A stretch of 64,000 bases of DNA from Corynebacterium yonathiae (GCF_022288805.1 NZ_JAKOPM010000011.1:10823-74822); one strand, 5' to 3'. Shown: positions 8,056 through 16,518, counted from the first letter of the stretch. The notes: generated from the letters alone by a model not told the origin. Translations and numbers: made by a program.

Positions 8056-9045
8056 CTAGCGGGGGATAGTCTCTACTAATTCCAAGATGGTGCGCACGAT
8101 GGCGTGGACGCGCTTATCCATCGGCATATCTTCGTGCATGACCATTGCTCGGCGGTCGAAGTCTTGGACATAAATATTTCGCACGGTGCCCTCGGCGACG
8201 CCGCGGGGGTCGAGGAAGCAGGTTTCGGGTGGGACCACGACGGCATCAGACCGCGTGGCAATGCAGGTATAGCTCACGCCAGATTCCAAGTCGCCATCGC
8301 GATTGGCCTCGCGTAACGCTTCGCTGCCAACAATTTGGTCCATTCCCGCCGGCCCAAACCAGCCATCGATGACGGAGCGCATTACCGCCTCTTGGCGCGG
8401 GGTGCGAATGAGGCGGCTGACGATACCGCCGTAGGTAGTTCCGTGGTTTGGCGCGCTGATGCACATCAGGTGGAGGACATGCTCGGCGCCGCCAATCATG
8501 CGCATCCAATAGCGGGCGAGGAGCCCGCCCTGCGAGTGGCCGATGAGGATGACCTTGTTCGCGCCGGTGACCATGCGCACGGTGCGGATATAGGCATCGA
8601 GTTGCTCGGCGGATTCTGCAAGGGGTTGGGTGGCGCGGCGGCCGTAGTCAGGGGCGAAGACCGCCCAGCCGTCTTGGCGCAGCTCATTGCCGAGGATTTG
8701 CCATACGCCCTTGGTATCGCAGGTGCCGTGGATGAGGATGACCGGCCAGGGGCGTTGTGCGGTAGGACGTGCGCCCCAGTCATCTTCGAAGATCCCACGT
8801 GGCTTCATGCGTGCGCCTAGCGGGAGGGTGGCGGCCGCATCGGCGTCGAGGGCGGTATCGCCGGGGCTGGTTTTGACCTTTTGCGCTTTGATGAGGTCCG
8901 CAATCTCGGCCGCGACCTCCTCGCGCAGTGCCGTGGCTTCGGCAGGGGAGGCGACACCGCGACGCGGGGAATCGGTCAATTCCTTCTCGCTGGCACGCCA
9001 GAATTTGCGGAGTTGTTCGGAAATAGTGGATTTCAACTCAGCCAT
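8056..9045 (-). CDS. Alpha/beta-hydrolase, lipase-like
   Basis: 329 residues. PVILIHGTCDTKGVWQIL gives the oxyanion-hole region and VILIGHSQGGLLARYW the nucleophile elbow (Ser in GHSQGG). These are typical of the EstA/LipA-like lipase group. No signal peptide is visible; the N-terminal 60 residues are charged, so the protein may be cytoplasmic. TACAAT lies eight bases before the ATG. Substrate unknown. Confidence 0.8.
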   Translation of the reverse strand: MAELKSTISEQLRKFWRASEKELTDSPRRGVASPAEATALREEVAAEIADLIKAQKVKTSPGDTALDADAAATLPLGARMKPRGIFEDDWGARPTAQRPWPVILIHGTCDTKGVWQILGNELRQDGWAVFAPDYGRRATQPLAESAEQLDAYIRTVRMVTGANKVILIGHSQGGLLARYWMRMIGGAEHVLHLMCISAPNHGTTYGGIVSRLIRTPRQEAVMRSVIDGWFGPAGMDQIVGSEALREANRDGDLESGVSYTCIATRSDAVVVPPETCFLDPRGVAEGTVRNIYVQDFDRRAMVMHEDMPMDKRVHAIVRTILELVETIPR

Positions 9046-9118
9046 GGTTCCGGATTGTACTCGTTATTGCAGGTTAACTGTGTTTTTGTCAGGAGTTAAG
9101 AAATTTATGGGCAAACCC

Positions 9119-9147
9119 TTGACCATCCTACGAAAGGTTAATAAACT
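9119..9147 (+). promoter_or_regulatory. Promoter of candidate small RNA
   Basis: TTGACC (9119-9124), a 17-base spacer and TAAACT (9142-9147) make a good sigma-A promoter. No start codon with a ribosome-binding site follows before the terminator-like hairpin at 9231. Confidence 0.6.
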
Positions 9148-9160
9148 TAGGCTTGCCTAA
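9142..9160. promoter_or_regulatory. DtxR-like box
   Basis: The 19 bases match the DtxR consensus (TTAGGTTAGSCTAACCTAA) at 14 positions and contain the exact palindrome TTAGGC-TT-GCCTAA. The box covers the -10 hexamer and the expected start site, the usual place for iron-dependent repression. Confidence 0.45.
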
Positions 9161-9265
9161 TCACGGGCGGTGCTTGCAGGAGGGTGCGCTCCACTCCCTC
9201 CTTGGGTACCGAGAGATTAGTCATGGGGAGAAGGCCCGCCGATGCGCTGTCGGCGGGCCTTCGTT
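9154..9265 (+). ncRNA. Candidate iron-controlled small RNA
   Basis: A transcript from the promoter at 9119-9147 would start near 9154 and meet a perfect 12-base-pair hairpin at 9231-9261. In between is a second stem, AGGAGGG (9178-9184) with CCCTCCT (9196-9202). The ~105-base product has no convincing reading frame. It could instead be an attenuated leader of amn, but amn has its own promoter. Not recognised as a known RNA family. Confidence 0.4.
9231..9261. terminator. Strong hairpin, probable terminator
   Basis: AAGGCCCGCCGA (9231-9242) pairs perfectly with TCGGCGGGCCTT (9250-9261) around a seven-base loop. The downstream tail CGTTATA is only weakly T-rich. Confidence 0.6.
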
Positions 9266-9399
9266 ATAGAAGCAGCATCTTGGGGATTGTGGGTGAGGCG
9301 CCGAAAATTGAGACGCATCAGGAGCGAAAGGGGGACTTAATCGATACTAAGATGCTTTAACCACTGCTGCGCTGTGCAGTCCCCGCTACACTCGCGTTT

Positions 9400-10803
9400 A
9401 TGACCGACCTGCAGCATGTCCACTCCGTTGATGAGGCGGTAAACCGCCTGATCGAGATTTACGAGAATTCCTGCGAGCTTGCGCGCAAGACTTTGGAATC
9501 AGGAAACCTTGATGACTATCGCTATGTGGTTTATCCCAAGGTCACGGTGGATATCCGCAAATGGCAGCCGATCGATCGTTCCGAGCCCTTCGGCTACGTT
9601 AACGAGGCCGGCAAGTACTCGGCGGTAATCTCCAAGCCGCACATCATTCGGGACTACCTGCACGAGCAGCTGACTCGCCTGGCGGGGAATTATCCGTGCG
9701 ATATCTTTGTTGGCCAATCCGACCAGCGCATTCCACCGGAGTACATCAAGGACACAAGAAAAGCCCCGCAGGAACGCGGGCCCATTCCGCGTCCGACGCT
9801 GGATGAGGTCAATGATGCAATCATTGATGGCGAATGGGATGCCTTTCACGGTGCGGAGAAGCCGCTTTTTCATTTTGGCGCCCAGCGCTTTGACATTGCG
9901 TGTGCACGCATCGAGCACTACACCGGCATCGAGGTCGATACGGTGCAGAAATACATTTTGTTTACTAACTACGCGATGCACACCACCGAGTTTGTGAAAT
10001 TCGGTTTGCGCGAGCTGACTAGGGAAGACTCGCGTTATACCGCCTTGGTGCTGCCCAATGGCGAGACCATCCATCCCAATGATGCGGTGGACCTCGATGT
10101 GGATGGTCTGACCTTGACCTCCCGGTACCAAATGCCGCGCTTTGATCTTGTTACTGCCGGTGGTGATGGCATCACCATGATCAACATTGGCGTAGGGCCC
10201 TCGAATGCCAAGACGATCACGGATTGCTTGGCGGTGCTGCGGCCGGAGGCCTGGATCATGATCGGCCACTGCGCTGGCATGGACGGCCGCATGCGCATCG
10301 GAGATTTGATTTTGGGCAATGCCTACCAGCGCAATGACCACATCTTGGACCAAAAGGTTGCGGCGACCTCTCCCATCCCGGCGATTCCAGAGGTACAGCG
10401 CATGCTCGAGTCTGCGGTGAAGGCGGTATATGGCGACGATAACTCGCTCATGCGCACCGGTACGGTGCTCTCCACCGATGATCGCAATTGGGAGTGGCGC
10501 ACTAACCGGGATCTGTGGGAGTGGCTGCGTACCTCCACCGCGGTGGCTGTAGATATGGAATCCTGCACGCTCGCGGCCAATGGCTATCGCTACCGCGTTC
10601 CTTATGGAACTCTTCTTTCGGTCTCTGACCTGCCGCTGCACGCGGTGCCGAAGCTGCCGGCCCAGGCGCAAGCCTTCTATTCCAATTCGAAAGAAGCTCA
10701 CGTGATGTGCGCGGTGCGTGCGATGGAGCATCTAGCCGAAAATCCGGAGCGCCTGCGCACGCGCAAGCTGCGCCGGACTTTGGGCGAGGTTCCATTCCGG
10801 TAG
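9400..10803 (+). CDS. amn: AMP nucleosidase
   Basis: 467 residues, close to the usual ~480. The C-terminal nucleoside-phosphorylase-like domain shows NIGVGPSNAKTITDCLAVLR, IGHCAGMDGRMRIGD, AYQRNDHILD and AVDMESCTLAANGYR, matching Amn proteins. It splits AMP into adenine and ribose 5-phosphate, adjusting the adenylate pool. TACACT lies seven bases before the ATG, so the message is probably leaderless. The next gene, a phosphoribosyltransferase, could recycle purine bases, giving a small purine-salvage pair. Confidence 0.93.
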   Translation: MTDLQHVHSVDEAVNRLIEIYENSCELARKTLESGNLDDYRYVVYPKVTVDIRKWQPIDRSEPFGYVNEAGKYSAVISKPHIIRDYLHEQLTRLAGNYPCDIFVGQSDQRIPPEYIKDTRKAPQERGPIPRPTLDEVNDAIIDGEWDAFHGAEKPLFHFGAQRFDIACARIEHYTGIEVDTVQKYILFTNYAMHTTEFVKFGLRELTREDSRYTALVLPNGETIHPNDAVDLDVDGLTLTSRYQMPRFDLVTAGGDGITMINIGVGPSNAKTITDCLAVLRPEAWIMIGHCAGMDGRMRIGDLILGNAYQRNDHILDQKVAATSPIPAIPEVQRMLESAVKAVYGDDNSLMRTGTVLSTDDRNWEWRTNRDLWEWLRTSTAVAVDMESCTLAANGYRYRVPYGTLLSVSDLPLHAVPKLPAQAQAFYSNSKEAHVMCAVRAMEHLAENPERLRTRKLRRTLGEVPFR

Positions 10804-10876
10804 GTGCCTTTTCTTTGGCAGGCAATGCTCGTTAAACTACAAAGAAATCCCATGACGCAAAAGGAGCCACACAATC

Positions 10877-11389
10877 GTGACTGAAAATTGGATCCACCCG
10901 GACCGGGAAAACCTCACCTGGGAGGTCTTCGGCGAGGCGAGCCGTAACCTGTCGGAACAGATTGTGGAATCTGGTTGGTTCCCTGACCTCATCGTGGGCG
11001 TCGCCCGCGGCGGCCTGATCCCAGCCGGTGCTATTGGTTATGCCATCGGTGTCAAGGCCATGGGTGCTATCAATGTGGAGTTCTATACCGATATCGGACA
11101 GACCCTGGAGGAGCCGATCATCTTGTCCCCGCAGCTGGACACGGATTCGCTGAAGGGCAAGAAGGTATTGGTCGTCGATGACGTCGCGGATTCTGGAAAG
11201 ACCCTGGATCTGGTGGTTAATCTGCTTAAGGAAACCGCAGACGAGGTACGCTCGGCCGTCATTTACACCAAGCCGAAGACCATCTTTGAACCGGACTTTT
11301 CGTGGAAGAAGACCGATCAGTGGATCAACTTCGCCTGGTCCGTGCTGCCGGTCATCACTGCGGACGGCTCCTTTAAGGAAGGCTCCTAA
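10877..11389 (+). CDS. Purine-type phosphoribosyltransferase
   Basis: 170 residues from a GTG with AAGGAG ten bases upstream. The PRPP-binding loop is VLVVDDVADSGKTL, and VGVARGGLIPAGAIGYAIG is the conserved N-terminal loop of type I phosphoribosyltransferases. Size and sequence fit the xanthine/guanine (Gpt-like) group; the base used cannot be settled by eye. It follows amn, which frees adenine, so a purine-salvage role is likely. Confidence 0.85.
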   Translation: MTENWIHPDRENLTWEVFGEASRNLSEQIVESGWFPDLIVGVARGGLIPAGAIGYAIGVKAMGAINVEFYTDIGQTLEEPIILSPQLDTDSLKGKKVLVVDDVADSGKTLDLVVNLLKETADEVRSAVIYTKPKTIFEPDFSWKKTDQWINFAWSVLPVITADGSFKEGS

Positions 11390-11410
11390 AGTCCACTATG
11401 ATGTGCAGGC

Positions 11411-12892
11411 GTGATTAAAGAACAGCCTGCCCCAACCGGCGTCATCGCCAGTTTCCGTTATGCATTTTCCTCGCCTGCTCGTCTGCGCAAGGAAGTCTTT
11501 GGCGGACTCGCGGTGGCGCTTGCTTTGATCCCGGAGGTCTTAAGCTTTTCCATCCTTGCGGGTTTGGACCCGCGGGTGGGATTGTTTTCCTCCGTCGTGA
11601 TGGCAATGTCCATTGCCTTTACCGGTGGCCGGCCGGCGATGATTTCCGCAGCGGCCGGCGCGGTGGCGCTCGTGGTCTCTCCGCTCGCACATGAACATGG
11701 TCATGACTACGTGGTCGCCGCGGTGCTCTTGGCGGGAATCATGCAGGTGGTGCTGGCCGCGGTGGGCGTCGCCAAGCTCATGCGCTTTATCCCGCGCTCG
11801 GTGATGACGGGGTTTGTGAATGCGCTGGGAATCATGATGTTTACTACGCAGCTGCCGCACCTTAGTAATGTGCCGTGGATGGTCTATGTGTTGGTGGCCA
11901 TCGGCCTAGCCATCATGCTGGGGCTACCACGGCTGACCACGGTGATTCCCGCCCCGCTCGTTACCATTGTGGTGGTCAGCATTATTGCGGTCGCGGCCGG
12001 GTGGAAGGTCCCCGATGTGGCGGACCAAGGCGAGCTGCCTACCTCGCTGCCGGGGCTTTTCGTGCCGGATATTCCGTGGAACCTGGATACCGTGCGGCTT
12101 ATTGCGCCCTATGCCTTCGGTATGGCGCTGGTGGGGCTCATGGAATCGCTGCTAACGGCCAAGCTGGTGGATGACATTACGGATACCCACTCCGATAAAA
12201 CGCGCGAGTCCTTTGGTCAGGGCGTGGGTAACATCCTCGCCGCGGCCATCGGCGGTATGGGCGTGTGCGCCATGATTGGCCAGACCATGATCGGCGTGAA
12301 GGCATCCCAGGCGCGCACGCGCTTGTCGACGTTCCTCGCGGGCGTCTTCCTCCTCATCCTCTGCCTTCTTCTTGGCGAGACCGTCGGCCGCATTCCGATG
12401 GCTGCGCTGGTGGCGGTGATGATCATCGTGGCCGCAACTACGGTGGATTGGCATTCGGTTCACCCGCGCACGCTTAAGCTCATGCCGCTATCAGAAACGC
12501 TGGTGATGCTGGTGACGGTGGTAGGCACGCTGGCTACGCATAACTTGGCGGTCGGCGTGGTGCTTGGTGTGGTGGCAGCATCCATTGGTTTTGCTCGCCG
12601 CGTGGCGCATCTGGTGCAGGTAGAGCAAGTAAGCGATGCCGCGTATGCGGTGCGCGGCCAACTCTTTTTCGCCTCCTCCAATGATTTGGTCTACGCCTTC
12701 GACTACACGCTGGATGCCCAGCGCGTGCTGGTGGATATGACCGAGGCCGAGGTATGGGATGCCTCTACGGTGGCGACGCTGGATGCGGTGCAGAAGAAGT
12801 ACGCCGAGCGAGGCATCGAGGTAGAGTTCCGTGGTCTGGAAGGAGCGAGCGCGCAGCGCCTTAATCGCCTTAGCGGCCGCCTAGGTGATTAA
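11411..12892 (+). CDS. SulP-family anion transporter with STAS domain
   Basis: 493 residues from a GTG start; TATGAT lies eight bases before it. About ten to twelve membrane segments in residues ~25-395, beginning with the family motif region GGLAVALALIPEVLSFSILA, then a cytoplasmic STAS-like domain (YAFDYTLDAQRVLVDMTEAEVWDASTV split across ~415-450). SulP proteins carry sulphate, bicarbonate or other anions. Lacks nearby sulphur genes, so the ion is open. A CRP/GlxR-like palindrome overlaps its stop codon. Confidence 0.88.
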   Translation: MIKEQPAPTGVIASFRYAFSSPARLRKEVFGGLAVALALIPEVLSFSILAGLDPRVGLFSSVVMAMSIAFTGGRPAMISAAAGAVALVVSPLAHEHGHDYVVAAVLLAGIMQVVLAAVGVAKLMRFIPRSVMTGFVNALGIMMFTTQLPHLSNVPWMVYVLVAIGLAIMLGLPRLTTVIPAPLVTIVVVSIIAVAAGWKVPDVADQGELPTSLPGLFVPDIPWNLDTVRLIAPYAFGMALVGLMESLLTAKLVDDITDTHSDKTRESFGQGVGNILAAAIGGMGVCAMIGQTMIGVKASQARTRLSTFLAGVFLLILCLLLGETVGRIPMAALVAVMIIVAATTVDWHSVHPRTLKLMPLSETLVMLVTVVGTLATHNLAVGVVLGVVAASIGFARRVAHLVQVEQVSDAAYAVRGQLFFASSNDLVYAFDYTLDAQRVLVDMTEAEVWDASTVATLDAVQKKYAERGIEVEFRGLEGASAQRLNRLSGRLGD

Positions 12893-12899
12893 AATCACA
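12884..12899. promoter_or_regulatory. GlxR/CRP-like site
   Basis: GGTGATTAAAATCACA matches TGTGA-N6-TCACA at all but the first base. It overlaps the stop codon of the SulP gene and lies about 280 bases before ferritin, far from any obvious promoter, so function is uncertain; it could also act as a weak hairpin. Confidence 0.4.
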
Positions 12900-13177
12900 T
12901 TTATGGACTGGGGTGCGGGAGCTTAAGTAGTGGGCGCCGAGCTGACCTTGAGTTCGCGTTGGCGTAAATGCAAAGGATCCGCGATGACCTCGCGTTCTTA
13001 GGGGAACTTTGCCTGCGCCCGATGGCTAGCTTTGTCTTGGCTAACTTAGGTTATCCAATCTAAAAAAGCATAATGACGTGCAAGTTTACTTAAGTAGGCC
13101 TTGCTGGATTGCGGGAGAATCTTCGGTAGTGTGGTGCTTAGCACTTATTGATTTCCCTGCACAGAAAGGTTTTTACA
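12893..13177. other. Regulatory region upstream of ferritin
   Basis: No reading frame is supported. Besides the sites listed separately it has ACTTAAGT near 13088 and an A-rich stretch at 13062-13070, and ends with the ferritin ribosome-binding site AGAAAGG. Confidence 0.5.
13046..13064. promoter_or_regulatory. DtxR-like box upstream of ferritin
   Basis: TTAGGTTATCCAATCTAAA matches the DtxR consensus at about 14 of 19 positions, with a perfect left half. It lies ~115 bases before the ferritin ATG. In C. glutamicum ftn is part of the DtxR regulon and is activated by it; an upstream position fits activation. Confidence 0.55.
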
Positions 13178-13678
13178 ATGGACGAGAAACTGCAAACCCT
13201 CCTGAATAACCAGGTCATTAGCGAGTACGGCGCTTCCATGGTCTATACCCAGCTGGCCTTCGAGATGGACAACCTCTCCTTCCCAGGTATGCGCGATTGG
13301 TTCATGGGTCAGGCCGCTGAAGAGCGCGGGCACGCCGAGAAGATTGCGGACCACTTGCTCTCCCGCGGTTACCGCGTAGAGCTCACTGACATCCCGGTTG
13401 GTTCCGTGAAGGCCGCTAACCCGCAGGATGCGTTCCAGGCTTCCCTGGAGCACGAGCAGAAGGTCTCCGAGGAAATCCGCACCATCGCTCGCGCGGCGCT
13501 GGAGGCACAGGACCTGGAATCCCGCCAGCTCGTTGACTGGTTCTTGAGCGAGCAGGTAGAGGAAGAGGCTACCGTTTCTGAGATTCTGGACCAGATCAAG
13601 CTGGTAGGAAATGACGGCTCTGGCCTGCTGCGCATTGATGAGCGCCTGGCTGGTCGTACCGAAGGTGGCGCTGCCTAA
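13178..13678 (+). CDS. ftn: Ferritin
   Basis: 166 residues, typical for non-haem bacterial ferritin. Di-iron ligands are in place: Glu16 (VISEYGASMVY), Glu49 and His52 (AEERGHAEK), then a Glu in the third helix and QVEEEATVSEIL in the fourth. It stores iron as a 24-subunit shell. The ATG at 13178 is chosen because AGAAAGG lies about 10 bases before it; an in-frame start at 13148 has none. Iron control by DtxR is likely from the box at 13046. Confidence 0.95.
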   Translation: MDEKLQTLLNNQVISEYGASMVYTQLAFEMDNLSFPGMRDWFMGQAAEERGHAEKIADHLLSRGYRVELTDIPVGSVKAANPQDAFQASLEHEQKVSEEIRTIARAALEAQDLESRQLVDWFLSEQVEEEATVSEILDQIKLVGNDGSGLLRIDERLAGRTEGGAA

Positions 13679-13718
13679 GCGCGCCTGGGTGAATAACAAA
13701 CCCATCAAGATTTAGGTT

Positions 13719-13754
13719 AATCCTCCCATGGCACTGCAGTGCCATGGGAGGATT
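13719..13754. terminator. 36-base perfect palindrome after ferritin
   Basis: Both halves, centred between 13736 and 13737 (CACTG|CAGTG at the middle), are exact reverse complements over 18 bases with no spacer. It lies 41 bases after the ferritin stop and is followed by a T-rich run, so it may end the ferritin message. Its right arm also contains GGGAGG, the only ribosome-binding site for the next gene, so it may equally be a translational switch or a protein-binding site. Confidence 0.6.
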
Positions 13755-13760
13755 GTTTCT

Positions 13761-14114
13761 ATGTCAACACAACGCAAGGCTTTCTGCGCCATGACGCTTT
13801 TGATTCTGGCGCTTTTTCTCATCGTGGGAGCGGCGATTATGTCCACCCACGTGGCCTTGGGAGTATTCCTGACCACGGCGGCGCTGATGCTCGGGCCGTT
13901 CGCCGGGCTCGCGCTGTTAGTTTACGGTGCCGCGGGCAAGCGCGGTGTGGTTACTCGCTCGCTGTATAGCCTTGGTGGCATGCTGCTTATCAGTGCGATC
14001 GGCGGCATTTTCGCCTTGTCTATGGAACAAGTCTCCGCGATGCTGCCCGTCTTTGTCGCTGGTGCGGGCGTGGGAATTGTGGCTGTGCTGACTCAGGCAC
14101 CGAAACGCGCATAA
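13761..14114 (+). CDS. Small membrane protein, unknown
   Basis: 117 residues from the ATG at 13761, with GGAGG nine bases upstream inside a large palindrome. Four hydrophobic segments cover most of the length (LLILALFLIVGAAIM, ALGVFLTTAALMLGPFAGLA, LLISAIGGIFAL, AGAGVGIVAVL). No family recognised. It may be read from the ferritin transcript or its own. Confidence 0.65.
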   Translation: MSTQRKAFCAMTLLILALFLIVGAAIMSTHVALGVFLTTAALMLGPFAGLALLVYGAAGKRGVVTRSLYSLGGMLLISAIGGIFALSMEQVSAMLPVFVAGAGVGIVAVLTQAPKRA

Positions 14115-14127
14115 ACTGGCCCTCGTT

Positions 14128-14724
14128 ATGCCCAAACTCCTTTTTGATATGTACGGCGTACTCATGCGCCCGGCCACCCCAGAAAGTCATGCAGCCTTGG
14201 AGGGCCTCCTCGCGCCATCAGATGCGGAGGCGATGTGGGAGGCCTACGGGTTCTTCCGCCCAGACTATGATGCCGGCATCTTTAGCGATAGCCATTATTG
14301 GAACGAGGTAGCCGCTCGGGCCGGGCTGGGGGAGATACCCGTCGCGGAGGCGGTAGCGCGCGAAAACCGCGGACTATTGGAGGCGGACCCGGAGATGGTG
14401 GCTCTGGTCAAGGGGCTTATCGGGGAAGGCTATTGCGTGGGCATCTTGTCCAATATTCCCACCACGCTGGCAGGTCAGGTGCGACAGAAGCATACCTGGC
14501 TAGAGGACTGCGCGGCGGTGACCTTCAGCTGCGATATTGGCGTGGCCAAGCCGCACCCAGAGGCCTACCGCGTGGCCGTGGATGCTCTTTCTGCGCAGCC
14601 GAAGGATACTCACTTTTTTGATGACCGCATCGACTACGTGGAGGGTGCTAGCTACTGCGGGCTCAATGCCCACCTCTTTCGCGGCATCGACTCGGTACGT
14701 GAGGTGCTAAGCACACTGGAGTGA
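14128..14724 (+). CDS. HAD-family hydrolase
   Basis: 198 residues. The nucleophile motif is LLFDMYGVLMRP (Asp7); the second acidic residue of the classic DxD is Tyr here, as in several HAD groups with a DxxGVL motif. Motif II is GILSNIP, motif III has a Lys in GVAKPHPEAYR, and motif IV is HFFDDRIDYVEGA. It should be a small-molecule phosphatase or dehalogenase-like enzyme, substrate unknown. It ends inside the 3' end of the convergent ROK gene (18-base overlap). Confidence 0.8.
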   Translation: MPKLLFDMYGVLMRPATPESHAALEGLLAPSDAEAMWEAYGFFRPDYDAGIFSDSHYWNEVAARAGLGEIPVAEAVARENRGLLEADPEMVALVKGLIGEGYCVGILSNIPTTLAGQVRQKHTWLEDCAAVTFSCDIGVAKPHPEAYRVAVDALSAQPKDTHFFDDRIDYVEGASYCGLNAHLFRGIDSVREVLSTLE

Positions 14725-15840
14725 GCGGCCTAGCTCCAGCGGTTGGCGCAGGAGCTGGTCGGTGGCCACGGTGCGGGCTACCGCGCGGACAATCTCCTTA
14801 TGGCTGGGGATCATGCGCAGCTGCAACTCATCGCCTGCGGTGGCGCGGACGGTGGCGGCGAATTGCTTGGGGGCCTTCGGGTCGTCGGTAAACGCGCCGC
14901 CGGCGATGACCACGGTGGCCGGGCAGTGGGCTTTGACCAGTTCCGCGGTGATGGCGCCCAATTGGCGGGCGCGCTCGTCCAAAATGGCGCGGACGGTGGG
15001 GTTGGAGTCGGCGATCTGGGCGGCGTCGGCAAGCGTGGCTGCCTCCACGCCCTCGTGGCGTACCTGCTCCAGGACGTGCCGGGTGGCCAGCAGGTGCTCG
15101 GAGGCGCCGTGGCCAAGGAGCTCAGAGTGCGTTTGCGGCACGGGAATAATGGGGCTGACCTCGTCCTCTACGGAGAGCGCCGAGCCGATGGAATCATCCG
15201 CGAAGAGCACCAGAACGCGCTCGCTGGTGCCAATCTCGGCCGCTTGGGTTTCGGAACCCAAAATAGCTGGGATCGCGGAGGAGACTACTACGGGTACGCC
15301 GAACTGGAAGCGCAGGCGTTCGGCGATGTCCACACCGTGCCAGTTGAGGTTTTCCGCGGTGACCAGGCCGTTGTCATCCACGGTGCCGGAGGTGGTCACG
15401 CCCAGGGAGACTAAGCGGTGGTTCAGGTTGGTCATCATGCGATTGATGCCGGCCATGATGTGCTCGAGGAAGTCATCCTCGCTGAGGTTTGCTACCGGCG
15501 TGGCCAACTCTTCTTCGCTTAAGGTGCGGCCCTTGATGTCATAGAGGCCGATGTAGGTCTGCTTGGTGCCCACGGAGATGCCGCCGAGCGCCCAGTCATT
15601 ATCGGCCGCCTCAAGCGGCACGGTTGGCCGGCCGCGCCCACGGGACTGGGTGAGGTCGGTGCGTTCCTGGATGAGGCCCGCGTTGAGTAGGGAAGTAGTA
15701 GCGCGCGTGATGGTGGGCTGGGAAAGCCCGGTGGCTTCCACCAGCTCGCTTCGGGTGATGATCGGGTTCAGGCGCACCAAATGAAGGCACTTTGCGGCCG
15801 GCGTGCGGGGCCGCGTGAACACTGGGCCAGATTTGATCAT
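14707..15840 (-). CDS. ROK-family transcriptional regulator
   Basis: 377 residues. An N-terminal winged helix (SELVEATGLSQPTITRATTSL) is followed by a ROK sugar-kinase-like domain (GGISVGTKQTYIGLYDIKGR, SLGVTTSGTVDDNG). The Cys-rich zinc motif normal for active ROK kinases and NagC-type regulators is absent. It probably senses a sugar or sugar phosphate. The start at 15840 is chosen because TATACT sits exactly seven bases before it; an upstream ATG at 15858 is possible. Divergent from the LOG gene, but no sugar genes are adjacent. Confidence 0.85.
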   Translation of the reverse strand: MIKSGPVFTRPRTPAAKCLHLVRLNPIITRSELVEATGLSQPTITRATTSLLNAGLIQERTDLTQSRGRGRPTVPLEAADNDWALGGISVGTKQTYIGLYDIKGRTLSEEELATPVANLSEDDFLEHIMAGINRMMTNLNHRLVSLGVTTSGTVDDNGLVTAENLNWHGVDIAERLRFQFGVPVVVSSAIPAILGSETQAAEIGTSERVLVLFADDSIGSALSVEDEVSPIIPVPQTHSELLGHGASEHLLATRHVLEQVRHEGVEAATLADAAQIADSNPTVRAILDERARQLGAITAELVKAHCPATVVIAGGAFTDDPKAPKQFAATVRATAGDELQLRMIPSHKEIVRAVARTVATDQLLRQPLELGRSLQCA

Positions 15841-15948
15841 AAAAAGGAGTATAATCATCCCAGACTGCTTTGTCTAACCTGATAAAAGTTTCATGTACCG
15901 AATAGTCTAAAGGTGGTGGTGGGGGCACAGATATCTATGCTGGAGAGC

Positions 15949-16518
15949 ATGCAGTCAGTAGCGGTTTATTGTGGTTCAGCAACAGGAAACTCCCCGGCCT
16001 ACACTCAAGCGGCACAGGAATTGGGCGCAGAGCTGGCCCGACGCGGCCTGAACCTGGTCTATGGTGGCGGCAATATCGGCTTGATGCGCGAGGTAGCGCA
16101 GGCCTGCCTGGCGGCTGGCGGCACCGTCACTGGTGTGATGCCGCAGTCACTGGTGGATCTGGAGATTTCCCACCCCGGCCTGACCACCCTAGAGGTGGTG
16201 GGCTCTATGGCCGAGCGCAAGACCCGCATGGAGCAGCTCGCCGATGCCTATATTTGCCTCCCCGGCGGAGTTGGCACCCTCGAGGAACTTACTGAGGTGC
16301 TCACCCTGCAGCAGCTGGGCCACCTCCGCGGCCCGGTAGGCCTAGTTAATACCGAGGAATTTTGGCACCCTTTCTACGCCATGTACGCCGCCATGGCCGA
16401 ATCCGGCTTTATCTTGCCGCGCTTTGTAGACGCGCTGGTAATGAAAGAGAAACCGCAGGACATCCTGGATGAATTCAGCCACTGGAACTATCCCGGCACA
16501 AAGTGGGACAACGATTAG
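15949..16518 (+). CDS. LOG-family nucleotide phosphoribohydrolase
   Basis: 189 residues from ATG 15949. Motifs GGGNIGLMREVA and PGGVGTLEELTE are the LOG/YvdD signature (PGGxGTxxE). These enzymes split ribose 5-phosphate from cytokinin-type or other nucleoside monophosphates in the cytosol. TATGCT precedes the ATG by seven bases, indicating a leaderless start; an ATG at 15937 is the alternative. Confidence 0.9.
   Translation: MQSVAVYCGSATGNSPAYTQAAQELGAELARRGLNLVYGGGNIGLMREVAQACLAAGGTVTGVMPQSLVDLEISHPGLTTLEVVGSMAERKTRMEQLADAYICLPGGVGTLEELTEVLTLQQLGHLRGPVGLVNTEEFWHPFYAMYAAMAESGFILPRFVDALVMKEKPQDILDEFSHWNYPGTKWDND

Larger units (their letters stand above)
9046..9399. other. Intergenic region with a possible small RNA gene
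   Basis: No protein gene is supported here. It holds a strong promoter (9119-9147), a DtxR-like palindrome over its -10 region, two hairpins and, at its end, the leaderless promoter of amn (TACACT, 9387-9392). Confidence 0.6.

Noticed and set aside
9499..10731. 410-codon minus-strand frame opposite amn
   Set aside because: Low-complexity His/Arg-rich product with no motif; amn on the plus strand is unambiguous.
13178..13708. Minus-strand frame opposite ferritin
   Set aside because: Shadow of ferritin codons.
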